64,000 nucleotides of DNA from Cyclobacteriaceae bacterium (GTDB lineage: Bacteria; Bacteroidota; Bacteroidia; Cytophagales; Cyclobacteriaceae): assembly GCA_019638235.1 (NCBI GenBank), contig JAHBUE010000001.1, forward strand, positions 1,412,492-1,476,491, in the 5' to 3' direction. The notes below the pieces were generated by a model. The model searched no databases. It was not told where the DNA came from and worked only from the letters and a program-made list of their open reading frames with translations. Both the position numbers and the translations under genes were made by a program. Every line of letters starts with the position of its first letter. Position 1 is the stretch's first letter. Positions 16,534 through 25,024 of this stretch are shown piece by piece.

Positions 16534-17210
16534 TGTTACTCGCGGCCTTCATATTGGGGTTTACCGGCAGCCTGCATTGCGTAGGCATGTGCGGCCCCAT
16601 TGCCATGATGGTAGGCGGTAAGGCAAAGCAACACGTAGTAGTGTACCGGCTTTTATACAACATAGGCCGAACGATTACCTACATGGCTATGGGCGCAGTA
16701 GTGGGTATGTTCGGAAAAATTATTCAGTGGGGGAGTGTTCAGGGAAAAATATCCATAGCTGTTGGTGTGTTGATACTGGTTGTACTTATCGTTCCTAAGG
16801 TGCAGGCTCTTGTGTTGCCTTCGTTTTCAAAAATTGTTTTACGACTTAAACAAGCTTTTGGCAGGCAACTTCAATCTAAAAAGTTTTCAGCAGCGTTGAT
16901 AACCGGATTTTTCAACGGCTTTTTGCCTTGCGGTTTAGTATATGCTGCGCTGGCCATTGCGTTAGTCCAGGCCGACCTTACAGCCAGCGTGCTTGCTATG
17001 GCGTTGTTCGGGCTGGGCACTATTCCGGCCATGCTCTTCGCGGCTTATTTCTGGCAACGCCTGCGCAGCGTTATTCCATGGTCGTTTCAACGAATTCAAA
17101 CTGTAATGCTCGTGCTGGTTGCCGTGCTGATGATTTGGCGCGGAGTTGCCGTTGAAGGCTCTTCTCATCACGTTTCATCTGATACAACTATTTGTATCCC
17201 AGCGAATTAA
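16533..17210 (+). CDS. Sulfite exporter TauE/SafE-type membrane protein of the cbb3 operon
   Basis: A 225-residue membrane protein of the COG2836 type, with about six helices. It starts MLLAAFILGF and has the family motif GSLHCVGMCGPIAMM (residues 10-24), where the His and two Cys could bind a metal, and a second conserved turn FFNGFLPCGLVYAALA near 126-141. Family members are often called sulfite exporters, but in cbb3 gene clusters they are thought to act in copper supply or oxidase maturation. The one-base overlap with ccoH supports the latter role here. Confidence 0.8.
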   Translation: MLLAAFILGFTGSLHCVGMCGPIAMMVGGKAKQHVVVYRLLYNIGRTITYMAMGAVVGMFGKIIQWGSVQGKISIAVGVLILVVLIVPKVQALVLPSFSKIVLRLKQAFGRQLQSKKFSAALITGFFNGFLPCGLVYAALAIALVQADLTASVLAMALFGLGTIPAMLFAAYFWQRLRSVIPWSFQRIQTVMLVLVAVLMIWRGVAVEGSSHHVSSDTTICIPAN

Positions 17211-17227
17211 ATTCTACTCACTATTTA

Positions 17228-17244
17228 TTTGGAATAATTCTAAA
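17228..17244. promoter_or_regulatory. Fur-like operator upstream of hemS
   Basis: TTTGGAAT-A-ATTCTAAA is an 8-1-8 palindrome with one mismatch. It lies 40 bases before the hemS start. Three related sites precede the TonB receptor and hmuT, so an iron-responsive repressor of the Fur type is inferred. Confidence 0.6.
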
Positions 17245-17284
17245 CAAGCTATAAACTTGCCCTTTCTTACGATATCCAAATAAA

Positions 17285-18376
17285 ATGACAGACGCACCTG
17301 TAACCTCAACCTCATCAGCGCTTCGTAAAGCCTGGACTACTTTAAAAAATGAAAACCCGCAACTGCGCATACGCGACTGCGCCACACGACTCGGTGTGAG
17401 CGAGGCTGAATTGCTGGCCACAACGGTTGGCGATTACACCGTGCGATTGGAAGGCGACTGGACGGAAGTGATGAAACTGTTGCCCACATTAGGCAGGGTG
17501 ATGTCGCTTACGCGCAATGAAAGTTGTGTGCTGGAACACAAAGGCGCTTTTGAAGAAGTTGATATTATAAAGGCAGGCCCGCACACGATGGCTACGGTTA
17601 TCGGCCCGATAGAAACCCGTGTGTTTTTTCAGGGTTGGAAATTCGGTTTTGCCGTGCGCGAAGAAACCCAGCGCGGGTTAATGCAAAGCCTGCAATTTTT
17701 TGATAAGGCAGGAAATGCCATTACAAAAGTTTATTTGCAACCGGCTACCGAACAAAACGCAGGCAGCAACCAGGAAGCGTTTGATGCTATCGTGAAGCAG
17801 TTCACGGCCGTTGAGCAATCGGCTGATGTGGTTACAGAGGAAATTAAAACTTCGCCAACCTTACCCATCGAGTCTGTTGATAAAGAAGCCTTGCTTACCG
17901 ATTGGGCTGAGTTGAAAGACACCCACGACTTTTTTATGTTGCTTCGCAAGCATAAAGTAAACAGGTTGGATGCTGCTGTATTGGCAGAAGGAAAATTTAC
18001 TTACCCTGTTAAGAAAGAAAGCCATCGGCAGTTGTTGGAGCAAGCCTCACAAACCAATCTTCCGATTATGATTTTTGCCGGAAACACCGGCAACATTCAA
18101 ATTCACCAGGGCGAAGTAAAAACCATCAAGGTAATGGAATCACCGGAGGCGGTTTGGTTAAATGTTCTCGACCCTGATTTTAACATGCACCTGCGCGAAG
18201 ACCATGTTGCATCCGCATGGGTAGTAAAGAAACCTACCGTTGATGGTGTAGTAACCGGCATCGAAGTTTTTGATTCCAACAAAGAAATGATTGTTCAGTT
18301 TTTCGGGTTGCGCAAGCCAGGCCGCGAAGAACTAACAGCGTGGAGGGAGTTGGTTGAGGCGCTTCCGAAAGCGTAG
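17285..18376 (+). CDS. hemS: HemS/ChuS-like hemin-degrading factor
   Basis: A 363-residue cytoplasmic protein with the duplicated HemS/ChuS/HmuS fold, which binds heme taken up from outside and either stores it or breaks it to release iron. The first half runs about residues 15-170 (ALRKAWTTLKNENPQLRIRDCATRLGVSEAELLATTVGD) and the second about 190-360. The heme-ligand regions of the family correspond to the GWKFGFAVRE segment and to QIHQGEVKTIKVM and NVLDPDFNMHLREDHVASAW in the second half. It is preceded by a Fur-like operator, which ties it to the TonB receptor and hmuTUV further along. A GC-rich heptamer repeat begins 2 bases after the stop. Confidence 0.85.
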   Translation: MTDAPVTSTSSALRKAWTTLKNENPQLRIRDCATRLGVSEAELLATTVGDYTVRLEGDWTEVMKLLPTLGRVMSLTRNESCVLEHKGAFEEVDIIKAGPHTMATVIGPIETRVFFQGWKFGFAVREETQRGLMQSLQFFDKAGNAITKVYLQPATEQNAGSNQEAFDAIVKQFTAVEQSADVVTEEIKTSPTLPIESVDKEALLTDWAELKDTHDFFMLLRKHKVNRLDAAVLAEGKFTYPVKKESHRQLLEQASQTNLPIMIFAGNTGNIQIHQGEVKTIKVMESPEAVWLNVLDPDFNMHLREDHVASAWVVKKPTVDGVVTGIEVFDSNKEMIVQFFGLRKPGREELTAWRELVEALPKA

Positions 18377-18378
18377 CG

Positions 18379-18406
18379 TTTCGGGTTCCGGGTTTCACGT
18401 TCCGGG
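18379..18406. repeat. Heptamer array TTTCGGG/TTCCGGG
   Basis: Four clean 7-bp units (TTTCGGG, TTCCGGG, TTTCACG, TTCCGGG) start two bases after the hemS stop, with more decayed units to about 18435, where the complementary form (CCTCGAAACC) appears. Related arrays lie at 19326-19374 and 20002-20064. Confidence 0.6.
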
Positions 18407-18466
18407 GTGTTTGGGTTATCCGCACCTCGAAACCTGTTCCTCTGCAACACAAAACAAAATTCAGTA

Positions 18467-19141
18467 TTAAAGTTTAAGGATTTGCATTTCGATACCAAGA
18501 TGTATCGGGTTCTCATCCATTTTTGGATGGACATTGGTTACGTAGAGCCTGGCTTGTGGCTCAATATGAAAGCCAATTTTATCTGTTTTAAACATGAATC
18601 CAACACCCATTTTTGTGCTTAAAAGGTAGTTGTTATATGTTTTTTCTTCAACAGGGGAATCGATATAGAATGATTCGTTTTTATGGGCTACCTGGAAAGA
18701 GTTAACGAAACCGAAAACTCCGGCTATACCAAAATTCTTTTTATTGAAAAGGCTCCAGCCAATTTCCAAGGGTATATCAACAAAACTGTTTCTGAACACG
18801 GGATTAGGATTATCCATTGGTGGGCCGGGATCTACTGGAACGGGAGTAGAAGAACCTGGGGGTACGTAAAAGAGACTATTCTCATTTTCTTTTAGTTTGT
18901 AATTTTTTGTAGAGTATAAAGCTTTTGTAAGAAAAAATAGCCTTTCGTTAAGCTGATATTTAAAAACAAACCCTGCCGAAAAATTTACTTTCCCCTGATA
19001 GTCGGCCCAGGGGTAATCCGTTACAGTTCCATAAAAATTATAGTCAAATGAGGAACTTACCCCGAAACGGATTTTTTTATCTTGTGCGGTTACAGAAAGA
19101 GCAATTAGAAATAAGATTGTAAAGAAAAAACACCTTTTCAT
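18467..19141 (-). CDS. Outer membrane beta-barrel protein, PorT-like
   Basis: A 224-residue exported protein with a signal peptide (residues 1-19, ending SVTAQ). The rest alternates polar and hydrophobic residues in strands ending in aromatic residues (GVSSSFDYNFYG, VNFSAGFVFKYQLNERLFFLTKALYSTKNY, IPLEIGWSLF, MGVGFMFKTDKIGFHIEPQARLYV), the look of an 8-stranded outer membrane barrel. A Pro-rich loop PPGSSTPVPVDPGPPMDNPNP near residues 92-112 would face outward. It ends 90 bases from hemS, converging with it across the heptamer repeat. Ligand and role unknown. Confidence 0.7.
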   Translation of the reverse strand: MKRCFFFTILFLIALSVTAQDKKIRFGVSSSFDYNFYGTVTDYPWADYQGKVNFSAGFVFKYQLNERLFFLTKALYSTKNYKLKENENSLFYVPPGSSTPVPVDPGPPMDNPNPVFRNSFVDIPLEIGWSLFNKKNFGIAGVFGFVNSFQVAHKNESFYIDSPVEEKTYNNYLLSTKMGVGFMFKTDKIGFHIEPQARLYVTNVHPKMDENPIHLGIEMQILKL

Positions 19142-19325
19142 GTGTCCATAAATTTATTTTTCAAAAGTAGCTTCTTTAGCTACAAAACTGCGCGCGAAGA
19201 TAATGAAACGATTCAAGTAAGAATAATTTTTTGTCAACAGGAACACCATCATCGGGTATCCAATTGATGTTTAAAACTGAATTTATTTCTGTTGCATCTT
19301 GAACACTACAGAAGAAGACGTAGAA

Positions 19326-19374
19326 TTTCGGGTTCCGTGGTTCGAGTTAACCCGAAACCGTACCTCGGAACCAT
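19326..19374. repeat. Heptamer array arranged as an inverted repeat
   Basis: Seven 7-bp units run TTTCGGG, TTCCGTG, GTTCGAG, then TTAACCC, GAAACCG, TACCTCG, GAACCAT. The second half is the complementary form of the first, so the array can fold on itself. It sits in the 319-base gene-free stretch 19142-19460, in which nothing else was recognised. Confidence 0.55.
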
Positions 19375-19460
19375 AGACTGAAAGGCTATTTAATAAATTA
19401 AGGTTAACACGGACAATATTTTTAACTGGCAGCGTTAAAAATGAACCAAGTCCTGAAACC

Positions 19461-19997
19461 ATGAACTTTCGGAAAACCCTCACGCTGGTATTACTATGCT
19501 TTGTTATTGCCTTTAATGCCCAATCTCAAAACAGGTTTGAGAATTCGGATTGCGAACAACCCGCGACAATAATTTTATTCAGGACGTTTAGCCCCATTAG
19601 TTATTTGTTCAGCTATAAATTATTTTTTGGGGATAGCTTGTTAGGGCGTGTCAAAACCCATGACGTTATTATTGTGGAAACATTTAGCGAAAGCGCATCT
19701 TTTCATGCCACAGCGAAAGCGCCTTCACTAAATGCAGACAGAAGGAGTAATTTTCAGAAGAAGAAAAGTATTAAGTATCCTTTCTCACTGCAACCAGGGC
19801 AGGTTTATTTTGTAAAATGCGGTTATCTGAATGAAGACATTTTTAACTACCCGCGACAACCCACTATACGATTGATAAAAAAGGAAGAGCTGAGAAAATA
19901 TCTTAGAAAAGGATTCATAGAAAGAAAAGTTAAGGCGTATCTCTATGACGACTGGCTGACCGAGAAGGATATAAAAAGATATACTAAGAAAAAGTAA
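19461..19997 (+). CDS. Exported protein, DUF2846-like
   Basis: A 178-residue protein with a signal peptide (residues 1-22, ending NAQSQ). The body fits a small beta-sandwich of the DUF2846 kind: ATIILFRTFSPISYLF, KLFFGDSLLGRV, then PFSLQPGQVYFVKCGY, which resembles the usual pattern of a bound 'display' domain with a PG(Q/K)xYF turn. The C-terminus is strongly basic and helical (EELRKYLRKGFIERKVKAYLYDDW, then KRYTKKK). Function unknown. It converges on the AraC gene with a 63-base heptamer array exactly filling the space. Confidence 0.6.
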   Translation: MNFRKTLTLVLLCFVIAFNAQSQNRFENSDCEQPATIILFRTFSPISYLFSYKLFFGDSLLGRVKTHDVIIVETFSESASFHATAKAPSLNADRRSNFQKKKSIKYPFSLQPGQVYFVKCGYLNEDIFNYPRQPTIRLIKKEELRKYLRKGFIERKVKAYLYDDWLTEKDIKRYTKKK

Positions 19998-20001
19998 ATC
20001 T

Positions 20002-20064
20002 TCGTAACCTGGAACACACAACTCGCACCTTGTACCTCGTAACCCGAAACTCGTATCCCGTACC
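20002..20064. repeat. Nine-copy heptamer array, consensus TCGTAAC/CCGAAAC
   Basis: Nine consecutive 7-bp units (TCGTAAC, CTGGAAC, ACACAAC, TCGCACC, TTGTACC, TCGTAAC, CCGAAAC, TCGTATC, CCGTACC) fill the gap between two convergent genes and end exactly at the AraC stop codon. This is the complementary strand form of the TTTCGGG family at 18379. Confidence 0.7.
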
Positions 20065-20961
20065 TCACTTCTGTTGCATCAAATATTTTTTTGGCGTTAT
20101 GCCAAACTTCTTTTTGAATGCGGCAATAAAATGGCTTGGGTTGGTATAGCCAATCTGGAAGGCCACTTCGTTTACTTTATATTTTGCAGAGTCAAGTAAC
20201 ACGCGGGCATGGTCAAGTTTGTGGTCGAGCAGGTAGCCGAAAACCGTGTTGCCATAAATTTCTTTAAAACCTACCTTGAGTTGAAACTCATTCAGCCCGG
20301 CTTGCCGGGCAAGTTCTCTTAACCCCGGGGGCGAATCCATGTTTTTGAGAAGAAACTCTTTGGCATGTTTGATTTTCCTTACAGTTTCCTGGTCGTTCAG
20401 GAAGGGGCAGCTTTCGGTGTTCGGTTTTTTTTCAGAGAAGTATAAACCCAGCAGTTCAAGCGCCTTGCCCTGGTAATAGAGTTTTTGCGTGCTTTCGCTC
20501 AGGCTTATGGTAAAGATCTGCGTTAGCACAATATATAATTGAGAAGGAATTTCGCGCTCATCATAAAACTTGGTTTTTACGTTTTCGGGTTTCAGAAAGG
20601 GCAGGGCATCATGTGTGAAAAGTTTGTGGAGGCTCTCCAGCATGATCGACAATACAACCATCCGCCCGTTTGGCGCCAGTTTTAGTGTGAAATTAACATC
20701 AACATCAGGATTGTAGAAAAAGTAGTTGCGTTGTTTTTCAATCTGGCGGCTGTAATGCGGACTAAATTCAAACACAGCGGGGCCTTCTACACAAAAGTAA
20801 AAATGGATGATATTCCGGCTTATCTGCATAGACTGTTCGGCCCATGTATCCGTAAGATTTTCAACGGTTTGCAACACCATATCTTCCTTTTCAAAACGAA
20901 CCTGCACCTTACTTTTTTGGGTATTTTCTATTGCGGGGGTATCGGTAAGTAAATTTATCAT
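20065..20961 (-). CDS. AraC-family transcriptional regulator
   Basis: A 298-residue regulator. The C-terminal 100 residues hold two helix-turn-helix units: LRELARQAGLNEFQLKVGFKE and VNEVAFQIGYTNPSHFIAAFKKKFGITPKKY, the AraC signature. The N-terminal part (residues 15-190) is the sensor domain and resembles the PchR type that controls siderophore or heme uptake. It is divergent from the TonB receptor gene, and the 154-base gap between them holds a Fur-like operator and an FNR-like palindrome. It therefore likely controls that receptor; ligand unknown. Confidence 0.85.
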   Translation of the reverse strand: MINLLTDTPAIENTQKSKVQVRFEKEDMVLQTVENLTDTWAEQSMQISRNIIHFYFCVEGPAVFEFSPHYSRQIEKQRNYFFYNPDVDVNFTLKLAPNGRMVVLSIMLESLHKLFTHDALPFLKPENVKTKFYDEREIPSQLYIVLTQIFTISLSESTQKLYYQGKALELLGLYFSEKKPNTESCPFLNDQETVRKIKHAKEFLLKNMDSPPGLRELARQAGLNEFQLKVGFKEIYGNTVFGYLLDHKLDHARVLLDSAKYKVNEVAFQIGYTNPSHFIAAFKKKFGITPKKYLMQQK

Positions 20962-20971
20962 AACTATAAAA

Positions 20972-20983
20972 TGACGTAAATCA
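20972..20983. promoter_or_regulatory. FNR-like palindrome TGACGTAAATCA
   Basis: TGAC-GTAA-ATCA fits TGAYnnnnRTCA and lies 11 bases before the AraC start codon, a position that suits repression of AraC or a distant effect on the divergent receptor. This is the least certain of the six copies because of its location. Confidence 0.3.
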
Positions 20984-21094
20984 CCTGATTATGCTAACTG
21001 TTTTCGTATAAAATCATGTAAAAGTACCAAAAATTTGCGGTATCAAAGCCAGGGATCAAATTGTTATTAATTATACTTTGATGGGTATTTTTTA

Positions 21095-21111
21095 TTTAGA
21101 ACGATTCTAAC
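21095..21111. promoter_or_regulatory. Fur-like operator upstream of the TonB receptor
   Basis: TTTAGAAC-G-ATTCTAAC is an 8-1-8 palindrome with two mismatches (its core TTAGAA-CGA-TTCTAA is perfect). It ends 10 bases before the chosen start codon, so a bound repressor would cover the ribosome-loading region or the start of the transcript. Confidence 0.6.
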
Positions 21112-21121
21112 CTTTGTGCCC

Positions 21122-23149
21122 GTGAAGAAAATAGCCCTTTTTCTGGTCGCCATTATTCCTGTATTAGTATTTGGGCAGGATAGTTTAAGAACTTTTGTTC
21201 TGGATGAGGTTGTTGTTACCGGTCAGTATGAACCGCAATCTGCGCGTATGTCGGTTTACAAGGTTAAAGCAATTCCGCTTGAGCGTATTGCCGAACGTGG
21301 CGCTGTGCGGTTACAGGATGTATTGAATACGGAATTGAACATTCGTTTTTCGCAAGACCTCGCGTTGGGAGGTTCTAATCTGTCATTGCAAGGTTTGGCC
21401 GGGCAAAATGTAAAGGTGTTGATTGATGGTGTACCTATGGTCGGCAGGCAGGGAACTTCCAATGAAATCAATATCAACCAGATTAATGTACACGCCATAG
21501 AGCGTATTGAAATTGTAGAAGGCCCCATGTCGGTTGTATATGGTGCCGATGCACTGGCAGGTGTCATCAATATCATTACCAAAAAAGCGGTTGATGGTAA
21601 ACTCGAGTTACAAGTTAAAATTCATGAAGAAACGGTAGGTAAAGAATACGGCTGGCGTACAGGTATTCACAATGAAAGTGTTGGCCTCGGCTATTCAAAA
21701 AGCGTTTGGCGAGCCAGGGCTGATGTAAGCCGCAATTATTTTGGCGGATGGCAGGGAAGCGCAGTTGGTCGCGATAAACAGTGGCATCCTAAAACACAGT
21801 ATCTGGCAAGTGGACTTCTCGGTTATGAAAAAGGAAAATCGAATGTGTATTACCGTGCCGACTATCTTTTTGAAGACATCTACAACCCGGATACGTTTGT
21901 TAGTGGAGAAGCGCTTGACCAGAAGTATTATACTAATCGGTTGATGCAGCAAATACAGGGTGCGCACGAGTTTTCAGACAGGTTGCAATTTAACGGAGCA
22001 TTATCCTTTACGAATTATCAGCGCGAAACGCAGACCACAATTGTAAATGAAGCAACAAATGACCGCAGGCTCTCTACTGCGCCAGGTTCGCAAGATATTA
22101 CAAAATTTAATGGCATTACTTTTCGCAGCACCTTTCAGTATAAGCTAACGGATAAACTCTCCCTTCAACCGGGTGTAGATTTTAATTATGAGGCCGGGAG
22201 TGGCGGCAGGATACAAGCGGGCAATCAAACAATAGGCGATTATGCAGTATTCCTTTCGGGCGAGTGGAGAGTTAATTCATGGTTGCAGGTAAGGCCAGGT
22301 TTACGTTCAGTATACAACTCTGTGTACACGGCACCCCCGGTTATTCCTTCCATAAATACTAAGATTAAAGTAAACGAGAAACAAGATTTACGCTTATCGT
22401 ATGGCAGGGGTTTCCGCGCTCCCTCTTTGCGCGAGTTGTATTTTAATTTTGTAGACGCAAGTCATTCCATATATGGAAATGTTGATTTAGAATCGGAGTT
22501 ATCGCATAGTGTTAACGGGTCGTGGACGTGGAGAATAGTAGAAAAAGATAACGTTAAGCTAACAACTGTGCTGGGAGGGTTCATGAATAAAGTTGAGAAC
22601 CTGATTGATTATGCTATCGAAACGAGTTCCAGTGGCCCCCCGGTTACCACATATAAAAATGTTTACCGAAACCAGACAAAAGGATTTACGTGGAACAATA
22701 CGTTAAAAACAAAAGTATGGGAGGTAAGTGCGGGGTATGCTATAACAGGCAGAACAGACAGGTATGCAGAAGGTACTTCAGAGTTTGCCGATATACTGTG
22801 GTCGCCAGAGATTTCAACCTCAACAACTTACCGCATTCCGCGTGTTGGGCTAAAGTTTTCTTTGTATCATAAGTTTACTGGCGTAACACCATTTTATGAA
22901 TCGGCAACAGTAAATGATGAACAGGTAATCCGATTAGCTAAAACGAATTCATTTAACTGGGCAGACCTTACTGTTCAAAAAGATATTGGTAAATTTTTTC
23001 TGGTTACTGCCGGAGCACGTAATGTGTTTAATGTAACCAATCTTAACAGCACGGCTGTTGCATCAGGTGCACATAGTGGCGGAGGTGTACGGCCAATCGG
23101 CTATGGCCGGTCTTATTTTTTGAGTATTTCTTATTCCTTAACTAAATAA
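21122..23149 (+). CDS. TonB-dependent receptor, probably for heme
   Basis: A 675-residue outer membrane receptor with a signal peptide (KKIALFLVAIIPVLVFGQ). The TonB box region is LDEVVVTGQY (about residues 25-34). The plug follows to about residue 155 with VKVLIDGVPMVGR and VEGPMSVVYGADALAGVIN, and the rest is a 22-strand barrel ending in YFLSISYSLTK. There is no ATG; GTG 21122 gives a normal signal peptide, and GTG 21116 is the alternative. It is followed after 8 bases by hmuY, and a Fur-like site precedes it, so it most likely takes up heme like HmuR. The proof of substrate is contextual only. Confidence 0.85.
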   Translation: MKKIALFLVAIIPVLVFGQDSLRTFVLDEVVVTGQYEPQSARMSVYKVKAIPLERIAERGAVRLQDVLNTELNIRFSQDLALGGSNLSLQGLAGQNVKVLIDGVPMVGRQGTSNEININQINVHAIERIEIVEGPMSVVYGADALAGVINIITKKAVDGKLELQVKIHEETVGKEYGWRTGIHNESVGLGYSKSVWRARADVSRNYFGGWQGSAVGRDKQWHPKTQYLASGLLGYEKGKSNVYYRADYLFEDIYNPDTFVSGEALDQKYYTNRLMQQIQGAHEFSDRLQFNGALSFTNYQRETQTTIVNEATNDRRLSTAPGSQDITKFNGITFRSTFQYKLTDKLSLQPGVDFNYEAGSGGRIQAGNQTIGDYAVFLSGEWRVNSWLQVRPGLRSVYNSVYTAPPVIPSINTKIKVNEKQDLRLSYGRGFRAPSLRELYFNFVDASHSIYGNVDLESELSHSVNGSWTWRIVEKDNVKLTTVLGGFMNKVENLIDYAIETSSSGPPVTTYKNVYRNQTKGFTWNNTLKTKVWEVSAGYAITGRTDRYAEGTSEFADILWSPEISTSTTYRIPRVGLKFSLYHKFTGVTPFYESATVNDEQVIRLAKTNSFNWADLTVQKDIGKFFLVTAGARNVFNVTNLNSTAVASGAHSGGGVRPIGYGRSYFLSISYSLTK

Positions 23150-23157
23150 ACAATTAA

Positions 23158-24597
23158 ATGACGATGAAAATGTTTTTAAGAAATGTGTTGACTACTGCTG
23201 TCATAGGCGGCTGTATATTTTTAGTATCCTGTAAAGATGATGTTGAATTGCCGGATAATTTAGTGACGTTTGAATCCAGCGAACTGGGCATTACCGATCA
23301 GGAGACAGCATTAGAAATTACGATTCAATTTTCGCGTGCGGTAGCAGAAGCCGGTAGCCTCGCAATAAACATAGAAGAGAATGGACTTGGCTATGGTAGC
23401 GATTACACTACCTTACCGGTAGCAAGCGCTAATCAGATTACTATACCGGTAGCTTCAGGGAGCTCGTCAGTTACGTTTACGGTTGTAAAATCAGAAGATG
23501 CCCTGTATGATGGTGATGAAACACTCGTGTTTACTATTTCAACGGTGCCTGCTTCGTTGGTGCTGGGTAACCGGCCAGAACTTACGCTTTCTTTTGCAGA
23601 AATTATTGCTGCCACTGGTGAGATGGAAATAAACGGAGGAGGAGCAACCTTTCCGAACAAAGTATTTATTGATCTTAGCGCCAACAGACAAACGGCTGTA
23701 GCCAGAACAACGTGGGATCTGGGTTTTTATACGGGTGATGATTTTCGTGTAATTCTCAATTCATCGAACACCATGCTTGTGTATGCACTTGACAAAACAG
23801 ATTTGAATGCCGTAACCAATACCGATACGGCAGTGTTGCGCAACAGGTTATCGTCAGAAGCGATTTTCGCTGCCATTACCAGTCCGCCAGCACCTGAATG
23901 GGTAGCCGATGCCATTAACTGGATTGATGACCCGGCCGGTGATTTAACAAAGACAGCCATTGCGCAAGTATCAGCAACGGCTTCTGAAAATAAAGTTTAC
24001 ATTGTAAATCGCGGTACTGGCCCCGGCACACCCGGTGCTGCATTGGGTTGGAAAAAAATAAGAGTAATTAGAAACGGAAATGGTTATACGCTTCAACATG
24101 CCGACATAAACGCCACTACGTTTTCGGAAATTCAAATTCAGAAAAATAGCGCTTATGAGTTTCAGTATGTAAGTTTCGCTTCAGGTGCCGTAGTGGTAGA
24201 GCCTGAACGAACCCGCTGGGATATTGCATGGACCGGGTTTAATAACTCTACAAATTTTGGTACAGGCCCGATACCATACTACTTTCAGGATATTATCCTG
24301 CAAAATCGGGTAGGGGTGCAAACGGTACAGGTATTAACCGCCACTAAATCCTATGAAACATTTGCAGAGGCTGACCTGGATGGCCTTGATTTTGGTGTGC
24401 AGACACAAATAAAAATTGGTGCAGACTGGCGTTCAGGCGGAGGCCCCGGCACACCGCCTGCTGTACGAACTGATCGGTTCTATGTAATAAAAGATGCAGA
24501 CGGTAATTATTACAAGTTAAAATTCACAGCACTTACTACCGATGGTGAACGGGGTAGGCCGGTGATTGAATACAAGTTAGTAAAACAAGGCTCATAA
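23158..24597 (+). CDS. hmuY: HmuY-type heme-binding lipoprotein with Calx-beta-like N-terminus
   Basis: A 479-residue lipoprotein with a lipobox at Cys25 (FLVSC). Residues 35-150 look like a Calx-beta / Ig-like domain (YDGDETLVFTIS is typical). Residues about 160-470 carry the HmuY features TTWDLGFYTGDDF and TRWDIAWTGF, the aromatic-rich strands of this heme-binding fold. HmuY in Porphyromonas takes heme from host proteins and passes it to the TonB receptor HmuR. Here the gene is 8 bases downstream of a TonB receptor. At 479 residues it is about twice the length of classical HmuY (about 220), because of the added domain and longer loops. Three ATGs cluster at the start; the first is used. Confidence 0.8.
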   Translation: MTMKMFLRNVLTTAVIGGCIFLVSCKDDVELPDNLVTFESSELGITDQETALEITIQFSRAVAEAGSLAINIEENGLGYGSDYTTLPVASANQITIPVASGSSSVTFTVVKSEDALYDGDETLVFTISTVPASLVLGNRPELTLSFAEIIAATGEMEINGGGATFPNKVFIDLSANRQTAVARTTWDLGFYTGDDFRVILNSSNTMLVYALDKTDLNAVTNTDTAVLRNRLSSEAIFAAITSPPAPEWVADAINWIDDPAGDLTKTAIAQVSATASENKVYIVNRGTGPGTPGAALGWKKIRVIRNGNGYTLQHADINATTFSEIQIQKNSAYEFQYVSFASGAVVVEPERTRWDIAWTGFNNSTNFGTGPIPYYFQDIILQNRVGVQTVQVLTATKSYETFAEADLDGLDFGVQTQIKIGADWRSGGGPGTPPAVRTDRFYVIKDADGNYYKLKFTALTTDGERGRPVIEYKLVKQGS

Positions 24598-24616
24598 CCC
24601 ATTAAGTCGGCTTAAT

Positions 24617-24648
24617 CAAGAGGTTACTCATAATAAAGTAACCTCTTG
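24617..24648. terminator. Rho-independent terminator after hmuY
   Basis: CAAGAGGTTAC (24617-24627) and GTAACCTCTTG (24638-24648) form a perfect 11-bp stem with a 10-base loop, followed by TTTTTTAATTTT. It lies 19 bases after the hmuY stop and separates it from the DUF3817 gene. Confidence 0.85.
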
Positions 24649-24691
24649 TTTTTTAATTTTGTGCGTTACGAAACGTTAATCATTATAAAGA

Positions 24692-25024
24692 ATGAATGCT
24701 GTAAATCGAATTAAACAACTACGCTGGGTTGCAATAGCAGAAGGTATTTCTTTCTTAGTGTTGCTGTTGATAGCCATGCCGTTAAAGTACCTATACGGAA
24801 TACCTGAAATGGTTAAAGTGGTTGGCTGGGCGCATGGTGTTTTGTTTATAGCTTACCTTGTGGCAGTGGCGTTGGCCATAAAACCTATGGCGTGGCGCAT
24901 TACCGGCATAGCGGGCGCGGTGATAGCTTCGCTTTTACCGTTCGGAACTTTTGTGTTGGATCGTTCGCTGAAAAAGAAACAGTTGTCGTTACAGCAAGTT
25001 GAAAACGATTCAGTGAGGTCCTGA
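24692..25024 (+). CDS. DUF3817 family membrane protein
   Basis: A 110-residue protein of the DUF3817 family with three membrane helices. The hallmarks are LRWVAIAEGISFLVLL near residues 10-25, the LKYLYGIPEMVKVVGWAHG segment and the final GTFVLDRSLKK. Function unknown. Its stop overlaps the next start by one base (TGATG), so the two are co-translated. It sits between the hmuY terminator and the hmuT operon. Confidence 0.8.
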   Translation: MNAVNRIKQLRWVAIAEGISFLVLLLIAMPLKYLYGIPEMVKVVGWAHGVLFIAYLVAVALAIKPMAWRITGIAGAVIASLLPFGTFVLDRSLKKKQLSLQQVENDSVRS

